Source: Clitopilus passeckerianus (taxonomy: Eukaryota > Basidiomycota > Agaricomycetes > Agaricales > Entolomataceae). From it: a stretch of DNA of 64,000 nt. The notes under the pieces are model-generated. The model searched no databases. It was not told the DNA's origin and saw only the letters and a list, made by a program, of their open reading frames with translations. Location: positions 1 through 64,000 of the forward strand of contig CALYLX010000160.1 of assembly GCA_944990035.1 (NCBI GenBank), read 5' to 3'. Positions 25,148-34,531 of this stretch are shown in pieces. Each line of letters opens with the position of its first letter. The first letter of the stretch is position 1. A program made the position numbers and the translations under genes.

Positions 25148-25485
25148 TGGAATTTAGTACAGAGAGAAATGTAAGGACTTGCCTTTATGACTGTATGTAC
25201 AGTTGAGATCACGATAAGCACCCTGGTTCCGGGCTAAACATCAAGAGATAAATGAATATTTGAATGCCCTACCATGCCTTGTGTTCTGGCATGTCAGAAG
25301 GTTCGACACATTTGGGTGTCGATGAGTAATTAGCATAGGGTTCGTGGGAGCGGCGAATCATCGGATATTTGTACCCCCGAAACGTCCAATCTGTTATTTG
25401 CACTTGTTGTTCAGAGCCTTCTGCTACGATAGTTGAGCAACGCGTCTTTGACCAATACACAACACACTCAACGACGACCAGAGCG
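25148..25485. promoter_or_regulatory. Divergent promoter between FHS transporter A and the Yra1-like gene
   Basis: 338 bases separate the two start codons, which point away from each other, so both promoters lie here. No specific factor site is obvious. Confidence 0.5.
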
Positions 25486-26376
25486 ATGATCTCGCCGAAT
25501 GCAGCGACACGGCTCAACAACTTTCGCGGACAGAAAAAGCAGCTACTAGGAAACCAAGCTGGCCAGGTTCCCCCTGCATGGCGGAACACAAATTCCGCCA
25601 CTGAGTCTGGGGCAAGGGGCAAGCACGTGCAAGGTAGCAAAATACTATTGAGCCAGCTACCCCCAGATGTCCTGGAGAAAGAGGTAGAGGTGCGTGTCCC
25701 CGGGTTAGAGGCAAATCTTTGTGATAGGCGCTTATATATAACCCTCGTTTTTTTCTTGGTTGTTTGCAGGAACTCTTCCGGAAAACGGTCGGACCACTAA
25801 GTGATTGCTTCTTGATATACAACTCCCAAGGGAGGTCCAAGGGTATGGCGGTAGTGGGGTTCCAGCGGGCAGGAGATGCCGCAGTTGCAAGGACGAAGTA
25901 CAATGGGAAGGTCGTCGATGCTCGTTCGTGGAACTACAATCTTGCCTTTAACCTTTCACTGATTACGCTACCTAAGCAGGCAAACCTCTCAGAATTGAGA
26001 TTATCGTAGATTCAGAATCCGTCAGTCCAGCAGCACCACCTACCCTGCTTAGCCGCCTAGAACCGAAGCCACTTGCAGCCAATAATCATGTCAATAACGT
26101 CCCTTTGATACCCACGTAAGAGCAAGCTTTTCTTTAAATCCGCTCTTCCATTGACGTATATCTCTCAGGCCGTCATCGCATATGAAAGCTGCCTCCAACC
26201 CTGCGAAGCTCGCGCCCACCCCTGCGCGACGCGTCCGGTACAAGAAAGGCCCGAGAAGGCTTAACAAACGACCTGCAGCGGCAGGTGTGGTCAAATCCGT
26301 ACCGGTGACCCGGGATCAACTCGACAAGGAGATGGACGACTACCGCGCAGCCACGGATACCTCAAGCGTGGTCTAA
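25486..26376 (+). CDS. mRNA export adaptor, Yra1/Mlo3/ALYREF type
   Basis: Nuclear RNA-binding adaptor that links the THO/TREX complex and mRNA to the Mex67/NXF1 export receptor. Four exons (25486-25689, 25770-25923, 25980-26115, 26169-26376) splice to 233 residues. The RRM starts with SKILLSQLPPDVLEKEVEEL and continues FRKTVGPLSDCFLIYNSQGR, then SKGMAVVGFQRAGDAAVART and PLRIEIIVDSE. These match RNP2 and RNP1 of this family. A Pro/Arg-rich linker (PARRVRYKKGPRRLNKRP) follows. The C-terminus ends with the family box QLDKEMDDYRA, which contacts the export receptor and helicase in Yra1/ALYREF. Length and order match Mlo3-type proteins. The N-terminal conserved box is weak. Confidence 0.93.
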
Positions 26377-26611
26377 CTCTCTTTGTCTCTTCCTCCCAAG
26401 TTTTTCTACCACCCCTGCGCCACCAACTCTGCTTCCTTTCTTCTCCAGGGTTTTATTGCAGTATAATTGAATTAATTAATCAAAGTGTAATTTTATCTTA
26501 TCTCTCTGATTATGTAATATCATGAGGCATCTCCCCTGCCTAATCTAGTATCTGCAGTCCGAGCGTGCCACACCCAGCTCGTAGTTCGCGTCCTCCAAGC
26601 TTGTTGCAGAG

Positions 26612-28808
26612 ATGGTCGCACCGCTCTATACGACTGACTCTGGACTGCTCTTTCATGCTGGTAAGATCCTGGTGTTGACGATTGGGTTGCCTGCGAGGGG
26701 CAAGACACATATTTCGAGGGCTTTGGAGCGATATCTACGATGGATGGGAGTCAAGACAGCCGTTATATCGCTAGGAGATTACAGGCGGAAGGTGCTGGGT
26801 GGGAGCAAGAATTTGCCTCCGGATTACTTCACGCTAGGTGAGCCACCAGCTCCAAATGTCCGCACCATCGACCGGCTGATCGGGATGAATTGAAGGCGAG
26901 AAGAGCAGCGAAACGCAGGCTCTGAGGAGGAAGATCGCGGATGACTGTGAACAGCTTATCTGGAAGTTCTTCAAGGATGGCGGGCAGGTTGTTATCTACG
27001 ACGCCAATAATGGAACAAAGGCCGTTAGGAATGGGATTGCTGAGAGATTCGACAAGGAGGGAATCCATGTCGTTATGTTGGGTGCGGTCTTTGATCTCTG
27101 CCTGCGTGACAGGACTTGTTCTTAACGAGAATCTAGAAAGCATCTGCAATGACAAGACCATCATCGAGAATAACATCCGAAGCGTCAAGATCTCTTCGCC
27201 CGATGTAAGTGTTGCTTGGGTCCATTTATTAGGGAATTTGCTGAGCATTCATAGTACAAAGGGTGGGATCCAGATAAGGCAGTTCACGACTACTACCAGC
27301 GGATTAAGGACCATGAGAAGTACTACCAGACTATTGATGACAAGACTTGGCCGTTCATTCAAATATTTGATGTGAGTGCGGGTTCGAACCTCTCCTGAGC
27401 CAATATTTATACTTCCGTTTATAGGTGGGGGAGAAGATCAGGATGAATGTAAGCAGTTTCTCGAATTACTCTCGTATTTTTGGCTGACCTACACTCGTCT
27501 AGAACATCCATGGGTACCTACAAGTAAGTATAGACAGTCTCGAACGAATGGACCAGTCATAACCAATCCACACAGTCACGAATAGTGTTCTTCCTCATGA
27601 ACATCCACAACCGCTTCCGGATCATATACTTCGCCAGAGTAAGTGGGCCCCTCTAGCCTAGACATATCCCAAGCTAACCCATTTCTAGTCCGGCCAATCC
27701 CTCATCGAGCACTCTTATAAAGCCGATGCAGACCTCTCTCCAGCTGGGTGGGAGTACGCTGAGCAACTCAAGGACTTTGTCCTCAAGAGGCGTCAGCGGT
27801 GCCTCGAACAAAGAGGATTGAATCCATCCGAACGAAAGTTGGTGGTACGTATCCCATCCGGCCATGCCTCCTCACCCCAGCTTAACACCCGTTTCGCCTC
27901 CATAGATCTGGACCTCCACCCACCGCCGAGCAGCCCACACCGCCTGGCCCTTCCTCGCCGCCGCCCGCGCGTCCGAGTCCGCCGATACCATCCCCACCAC
28001 CTCTGGCTCTGCACACACCCTCGGCGGTGTACACCATGGCGAATCCGGCTCTCGAATCAGCTCGCCCACGCTGAACGTCAAAGTCATGGAGAAGCCGCAG
28101 ATGTTGGAGATTAATCCGGGGATTTGGGATGGGTTGTCGCCGGAGCAGGCGAAGAAGTATTATCCTGGGGACTGGGAGAGGTTCATCAAAGATCCGTATT
28201 CGTATAGGGTGCCGAGGGCGGAGAGTTATCACGATTTGAGTGGTATGTGGTTGGTTTTCTCCCGTATTTAGAGAGAGACGAGGTGCTGATGGATTCTGGA
28301 TATAGTTCGGATTGACCCCGTCCTGATCGAGCTGGAGAAGGAACAGGAAGACCTGCTCATTATTGGACACGCCTCCGTCATTCGGTGCATGCTGGCCTAT
28401 CTCATCGGTCTACCTGCCTCAGAGATCCCCGCCATCGAAATCGCGCGTGGAGACCTCCTCGAAGTCATACCCGCCTCATACGGCGTGCAGAGCCAGGCGT
28501 TCCACTTCTGGGATGGGCAGGGGAAACAAGGTCCGGACCCGACGAATTTCTATGAGAATTATTCGGAGGATAAGGAGGGGAAGAGGGCGAGTTTTTGGGA
28601 GAGTATAGAGAAGATGAATAACCAGTTGGGGGTGTTTGAGGATGTGCAGCCGTTGGGGAAGGATAGGGAGGGGAATGGGGCGAGTGATGGTGTAGACGAG
28701 GAAGCCGAGGCGGCAGCAGCAACTGGTGCTCCTCAAATTACAGTGATGGATGTAGGTGAAGCGGAGAAGCAGGCGGCGGAGGTCGGGAAGACGGCTGCGA
28801 TAGTTTAA
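26612..28808 (+). CDS. 6-phosphofructo-2-kinase (PFK26-like, phosphatase site lost)
   Basis: Makes fructose 2,6-bisphosphate, the allosteric activator of phosphofructokinase-1, in the cytosol. Ten exons (26612-26837, 26896-27081, 27137-27204, 27255-27371, 27425-27448, 27503-27523, 27576-27638, 27689-27844, 27906-28242, 28306-28808) splice to 566 residues. Two exons are only 24 and 21 bases. The kinase half has a P-loop GLPARGKTHIS, SLGDYRRKVLG and VVIYDANNGTKAVRN. In the C-terminal bisphosphatase half, the catalytic RHG triad is RSG (FARSGQSLIEHSYKADADLS). The phospho-accepting histidine is therefore serine, as known for yeast Pfk26, which is kinase-only. The second histidine (IIGHASVIRCM) and the EINPGIWDG glutamate remain. 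The C-tail is acidic and probably disordered. I infer an essentially monofunctional kinase. Confidence 0.93.
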
Positions 28809-28949
28809 AAGATAGGCGGTGGGCTCGTAACTGTACTTGTATTGGCGGTTTGGTCTTCTCGACGTTTTGATAGAATTTGCAACAGGGCATAATTAGATAA
28901 TAATACACGGAAGGCTTGGCTCTTGACTGGACTGGACTGGACATACGGT

Positions 28950-29784
28950 TCATTGCTTTGCGACTTGTCTTGCTATGGTAGTGATTTGCAGGGTTGCCTG
29001 CCACCAGAAAATCATCCCTAATCCAAGTAATCCATGGGTTATTCCCAAGCCGTTTCTGGTGTAAGTTTGTACCTGAAAAGATGTCAAAGAGATGAAATCC
29101 GGGAGTGGCTAGATGTACGCACAATTCGGCCAAGTCCCCAAGAGAGTAAGGAATAAACCGTGGTGTTTGCAGGAGAATGGTGGATGCAATGCTGTGGTAC
29201 ACGCAGAACCCCAACGCCACCGCTCGTTTTCCAGGCAGGAAATCTACAGACACGTAAGATGTTGGTGAGAATTAGAAAAGACGCGTCAGTGAACGTACCA
29301 GGCAACGAGAAACATAGTAAAGAGATCAAGCAGCTCGCGGTGACCAAGGAAGAGTAGAGCTAGGTAAGGGCAAATGAAGCAGACTTGTTTAGCCGAATCC
29401 AAGACACGTCGTTTCCACAAAGAACCCCCGTACCTTCAAGAAGACAAGCGTCGTATTGTTCAATTGAAGGAAAGGTAAGGCCGTAGGTGACAGGAGGCCT
29501 TGAACTCCAACAGGTCCTTCTAGAGCGATGTGTAGGAGAAAAACGGCGTTCCTGGATGCCACTGAGGTCAGCTCCCGGATCGCTTGGAACCTCCTAGGCA
29601 GAAGTGCTTACAGGGAACTACGAGCTGCCATAACGAATGGTACAGGTGGCCAGGCAGGAGGATCCTGGAAATTGCTGGTGCCAAGCGGAAGGTTTGGAAC
29701 CGGTTGGCGGGTACGTGAGTTCCCGACGACGCCACGCTTGCTCTCAAACTTGAACGACGATGAGAAACGTTTCATGCTGTCCAT
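28950..29784 (-). CDS. Predicted four-helix membrane protein, unknown function
   Basis: Five exons (29612-29784, 29434-29551, 29299-29359, 29119-29243, 28950-29072) splice to 199 residues. The N-tail of about 60 residues is basic and Pro-rich. Hydrophobic segments follow: AVFLLHIALEGPVGVQGLL, LVTASCLISLLCFSLP, ALGFCVYHSIASTILLQ and GLLGLGMIFWWQATL. Conserved-looking turns are FLQLNNTTLVFLKLY, DFLPGKRAVA and PRFIPYSLGDLAE. I recognise the pattern as an agaricomycete membrane-protein family but cannot name it. The intron at 29552-29611 is the least certain: the stretch it removes aligns with coding-like sequence in the duplicated remnant at 33.6-33.9 kb. The gene is divergent from the PH-domain gene, and its first exons lie inside the duplicated block. 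Confidence 0.55.
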
Positions 29785-31027
29785 AGATACTTCTCAATGC
29801 TAGTCTCGAGCGACATGCTGCCTGAAGAACAGAGACTTTGTGATTGGTGTAAAGCTTTGTATACCGCTAAAGTCTACGGTACCAGCTGAAGGTATACCCA
29901 TAAAGTTGACATAAAACCACCTACGGAAAAAGCACACACCGACTCGGATTGAATAAAAGTCACTGGTGAGTATTTATTCTTAATTTTTCGTCTCTAGCGG
30001 TTGGTTATTTCAGGCAGATCCTATGTATCGGCGGCTGGAATGGAACAAAGTCGAAGGTGGCAAGGTGCACACCTAAACTGGTCGGTGTATCTGTATCTGG
30101 GGCATGTCTCAAGCGAAATCCAATGGTTCGCAAAAAAAGTTTCCAACATCAAATGTAGGTTCCGCATGCCGCTTTCGTCATCCACCACTGGGAATCACAT
30201 AGGTTTTGACACGGACGTAAAGATTCGAGTTACTGGCGGCGGTCTGGACAACTAGGACGACGCATACGTGTACGATATGAAGCTTGAAATTAGGAATGTC
30301 CCAACCCACTACCATTCTTGGAAATGTAGTCGTGGATGATTACATGGTTGGTGTGCTCGACTACGAGAAGCCTGCGCGAGATAGGATGCCAAGAACGTTC
30401 CCTTTCACTCGGAGGGATGGCCTCTAAGGTTTCGTGGGGGCCACCTTTGCGGCCATTCTTCAAGCTACCTGCCCTTACACCTGGGCTTGTCCCCAGTCGT
30501 ACTAAGGCACAGAAGAGGTCAGTGATGTTGGAGCCAACCTTGACTCGTCGGCCGTTTGGCCGGGGTCAAGCAGGGTTTTCGGCGGTTCGATCGAAAGGTC
30601 AAAAGATTCATGCGTGACCTTCGCCGTCACATGCCTCTTTATGAAGCACAACGCGACTTGAAATCTTGAATCTTCAGACGCGACTCTTATCTCTGGTCGT
30701 CGTTAAAACGTTAACCGCCTAGACCTGTTTCAGACCTTGAGCTCGTTATCCAATGAGGCGTCCCCCTTGCAGACGAATAGGCGCCAGTGGTGGTACAAAT
30801 CAGATGGTCAAGCCCCCATCCAAATCAGGACGGTGGTCACGCCTTGACCTGTGGCCTTTTTGGGGCTGAAGGGTTTGATGGGGTTTTGACGAGGTTTGAC
30901 GAGGGTTTGACTTGCGGTCTAGACATTGCTGGAAGAGGTCGCAACCAACTAGGCAGCACTTTATAAGGACAGCCATGTTTCCGACTTGTTGCCTACCAAT
31001 CATATCACCCTGCAATGGTATCTACCA
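29785..31027 (+). pseudogene. Eroded 5' part of PH-domain gene A
   Basis: Bases 30120-30640 align with the 5' coding part of gene B (34690-35250): for example, AACATCAAATG and GACGTAAAGATTCGAG in A match AGCATCAAATG and GACATAAAGATTCGAG in B. In unit A the frame meets a TAG after GGTCTGGACAAC near 30253 and further stops and shifts. The first exon of gene B has no counterpart here. Bases 30868-30913 contain a small GACGAGG(G)TTTGAC repeat absent from unit B. This stretch is therefore non-coding relic plus whatever now serves as promoter for gene A. Confidence 0.6.
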
Positions 31028-33185
31028 ATGGCCCTGGCGTCTTTAGAAATGAACGATAATAAGAGGTTGATCCCCGGTCTAGCCAACTCTGTTGACATTG
31101 GCACCTCTTATGACGCTACTCAGATCCCCAAATTTCATGCTTATCGCACTCCCTATATTTCAGACAGGTCGTATGTCACTGCCGCCTCTCAGCTCGTACA
31201 GCCTCTACAAGAGCTACCGGAGTCTTCGACTTCGACGTTAGCTACGCCCACCCCTAACTTGGACATACTGCGCCACCCTGGAGGCGAAGCGAGAGAGGTA
31301 AGGTGGAGAAGAGATGGACGTTTGTCTCTCACACCGCCGTTGGATATTTTACCCACCAAATCCACCACCACGCGACCAGCGACGTTGGGCATTGACCTCA
31401 GGAATGGCCACAATGCTGGCTACGACCTGATGGATGTGGGAGGGGTGAAGGACACCGATGTGAAGGGGAAAGGAAAGATGACGCCCTGGCAGGCAGAGAA
31501 CGATGAACTTGAAGAAGCCATCGATATGGACACCAAGGCACCCACGATCTATGTACCCACCACGAGCTTAGGGAAGGGCTATTATCAAGATTATTTCTCG
31601 TCTAAGTCGGTTGTTTTGCCTAAGGCGACCGATGTGAAGGCACAACCACACGACGTTCCGTTCTCCACATTACAACCCCTACCTTTGTCCTCCTTTGCTA
31701 GCACGTCACTACGACCTCAAGATTCCTCTGCCTCGGGCAGTACCTGGGCCATAGGCGGGCCTTCACGTCCTGGTGTTGGGACTGGTGTCGGGATCGGGAT
31801 CGTGTCGACGTCAAGTATCTACAAGCATACGTCGAGGAGTATGTCGGACTTCCCTACACCTTTGGAAGAAGAGCCGTCACAAAGCTGCTCTTCCAGAGTC
31901 GGCCAACCAGCAGTTGACGATGCTGATCCTACCCCGCCGCCGCTACCGAGAGGGAAGAGGAAATACTACATCAGCAAGCCACCACCCTATCAGGCTGTAG
32001 TGGAAGTTCACCCGACCGAACCAAAGGAAATCTACTTACCCAAACCACCCTCGCCTCGAAGGCATACCCTCCCTACCTTCAACTCTACTACCGACCCTCC
32101 GCCATACCCTTTACTCTTTCCCCACTACAGCATCCTCATCGAACCCAGAGATGACGAAGGTCGTGAACGCTTACCACAATATATTAATCATATCTTCATG
32201 AGTGCTGTTGTTAGTATGAAGATGGAGTTCCGTTCAGCAGGTGTTCTGGCCGGTGATAGGAGATGGAGGAAGGTGGTTTGCGTCCTGGAGGGGACCTCCT
32301 TCAAGGTGTACAAGTATCAACCTGTTGCTCACGGCTCTATCATTGGAGATTGGTGGAGGAAGTCCAGGGTTGCAAGGACTACTGGGGGTCCTTCAGCCTC
32401 GCCGGTCAACATTGCCTCAGGCTGCCAAGTGAACGAAGCATCTGAACTGCTAACGAAGTCGATATTATGCCCCTTTGCCTCTCTGATCAAGCTTTGGCAT
32501 GCCCGTACCCGTGCGGAGGGTGAAATCCCGAGCAATTCGACATCCCCTTCTTCGAGCACCACCCCTACCTCTCGACCATTTCTCACCGCTTCCAGTGCTT
32601 CAGACCGCTCGTCGGGATCTGACAGTGGCTCCGGAGAACATACCCCGCATCTCTCGATGCCCAACTTTGTGAACGCTCCTACTTCCTCTAACGGGACAAC
32701 GACTTCTTCATATCTGGTCGCCAACGATCGAGTCTCACCCTCACCCTCTGATATCCCAAATTTCTTGCCCAACGAGTACCCCTTCAAAACCCCCACCACT
32801 ATTTTTGGTATCGGAACCGCTAGTCGTTCTGGCCCATCGCAGCCACCCCCCGAAACGGGAGAACTGCTCAAGACATACTCAATGCAAGGTGCCCAGAGCG
32901 GAATTGCGTATGATTACTTCAAGAGGAGGAACGTTGTTCGTGCCTGTCTGGAGGGCGAGCAGTTCTTGATGCACACCAGTGGTATGGTGGAGATGAATGC
33001 ATGGATTGAGGTAAGAAAACCTGTATCTTCAAATCTGGGATCTCACACTAACGGGATTATAGGCTCTACAATCTGCTGCGGATGTTGCGCTTGACCTTGA
33101 TGAGAGGCCGATGCCCAGAAGACGTCGTCGATTTCTACCACGACGGCGTATCATTGACGTTCCTCCCGAGGTCACGGTTTTGTAA
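31028..33185 (+). CDS. PH-domain protein, tandem copy A (N-terminally shortened)
   Basis: Two exons, 31028-33010 and 33063-33185, give 701 residues. The first in-frame ATG is 31028; the frame continues upstream only from TTG. Residues 1-380 are low-complexity and Ser/Pro rich. A split pleckstrin-homology domain follows: LPQYINHIFMSAVVSMKMEF and RRWRKVVCVLEGTSFKVYKY at about 381-430. A Ser/Thr-rich insert comes next. The second half of the fold is TGELLKTYSMQGAQSGIAYD and RRNVVRACLEGEQFLMHTSG, ending in WIEALQSAADVALDLDERPM. PH domains bind phosphoinositides or proteins at membranes. Compared with copy B it lacks about 240 N-terminal residues and a short Ser-rich segment after TPYIS. Its main body is uninterrupted, so it may still be expressed. 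Confidence 0.68.
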
Positions 33186-33589
33186 TATACGTCGATATTG
33201 ACAGATACCACGTCTTTCAGTCGCCTCGTAATTCGGTTGGGCAGTCAGCTTCAAAGTTTCTGTGAACGTTTAACTTTTGGGATCGACGGTATCTCCTCAT
33301 TGACTTCTACGACCTTTTACCCTGTAGTATTATTCAAGTACTACATGTTGTAGTTTGCAACCGCCAACAAACGTGGCCACTTGACCCCGAAAACTTCAAA
33401 CACGAGTATTTTGCTCATTTCTGGTCCAGTTGTCTAAATACTGGTGCGTTGGGGGTGCATAGAGGATGCACATATACTCCCATAGTTAGATCCTTCAAGT
33501 TGGTTGGAAATAGGCGTAATGCTGACCCGTGGGTTGTATACCCTATTTTGGTACATTTTCGCAACTAGATGAATCCAAGACGCGTCGCT
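33186..33589. other. 3' flank of copy A and junction of duplicated units
   Basis: No gene is seen. The boundary between units A and B lies between about 33350 and 33570. This filler of roughly 220 bases shows no transposon end or target-site repeat that would explain the duplication. Confidence 0.45.
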
Positions 33590-33945
33590 TCCACGAACAC
33601 GCGTTCCTTCAGAAACCTAAAGACGAGCGTCGTACAGTTCAACCGAAGGAAAAGTAAAGCTGTCGATGACACGACGCCTTGAATACCAATAGGTCCCTTG
33701 AGGGCAATATGAAGGAGATACACGATGTTTCCGGACAGCGTTCGGGTCAATTTCTGGGCCCTTCGAACATTCCACAGGCGCGCTGCGAGCTGCCATAACG
33801 AATGGTAAGGCTGGCGGGGCAGAGGAGGCTGGAATAGTGCAAGGTGCCAAGCCGAACGCTGAAAACCGGTTGACGGCTACATGGTTCCCGATGACGTTCA
33901 CAGTTGTTCAACAACGATGGGAAACGTTTACGTTGTCCATGATTC
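33590..33945 (-). pseudogene. 5' remnant of the four-helix membrane-protein gene
   Basis: Duplicate of the first exons of the gene at 28950-29784. GNIVYLLHIALKGPIGIQGV and the LNCTTLVF turn are readable, as is an upstream PFVMAARSAP matching PFVMAARSS in the full gene. The frame is broken between these pieces, and the downstream exons are absent because the duplication starts inside an intron. It cannot make the full protein. Confidence 0.62.
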
Positions 33946-34531
33946 CTTCCAAAGGTTAACATGGGTCTGTATGCTCTGCGAGGCTCTGCATCTGAAATAG
34001 AGAAGCAGCTTATGCTCAGCATACTGCACATATTACCGCTGAGTCTGTGCTGGGATCACACGGTTTCTATGGAATTGTTGACCTGAAGCCTGAGCAAACG
34101 ATACGAAACCTCGAAGTTATTTGAAAGAACATCTATCGCCTTCCTGGAAGTGAGTAGTTGTTCTGAATTCTTTCGTCCCCAAGTTCTGATCATCGGCAGT
34201 CCTGCAGTCATACTATACAGATGATCCCTTTGTGCCGGCGGCTGAAACGGAACAAAGTGGAAGAATATTGAATGCACACCCGACAAGTTGGGTATATCCG
34301 GGACATGTCTCAAGCTGTCTCTCGCCAAGTCCTATTCAATTTGATACGAATCTATGTAGCCGCCCCGAAATGTGCCAAGAATGATCGGCACGAGCGGGGG
34401 AGGGGGGAACAGGTGACGACTGGCGCTGCCAAAAATACCCGTGAAGTTCCGTCATCGATCCATGACTATTAATATCCTCACATGAGGGTTCTGTCCGTTT
34501 TATGCGGTCGAGCCTGAGCAACTGAGGAACC
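33946..34531. promoter_or_regulatory. Upstream region of PH-domain gene B
   Basis: 586 bases between the membrane-gene remnant and the start of gene B. The ancestral divergent promoter should lie here. Open frames in it are short and unconvincing. No specific motif is assigned. Confidence 0.4.

Larger units (their letters stand above)
29395..33350. repeat. Tandem duplication, unit A
   Basis: This stretch is collinear with 33570-37660. Similarity starts at AATCCAAGACNCGTCG (29398 and 33574) inside an intron of the membrane-protein gene. It runs through the divergent promoter and the whole PH-domain gene, and ends near GTATTATTCAAGTA (33329), matching GCATTATCCAAGTA (37638). By eye the two units are clearly diverged (many substitutions plus indels of tens of bases), so the duplication is not recent. 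Confidence 0.8.

Noticed and set aside
27372..27424. tRNA-like B box GGTTCGAACCTC
   Set aside because: It sits inside a 53-base intron of the PFK26-like gene, too short for a tRNA.
27882..28370. Minus-strand 162-codon frame
   Set aside because: It is antisense to two well-defined exons of the PFK26-like gene and is rich in Arg/Leu/Gly typical of shadow frames.
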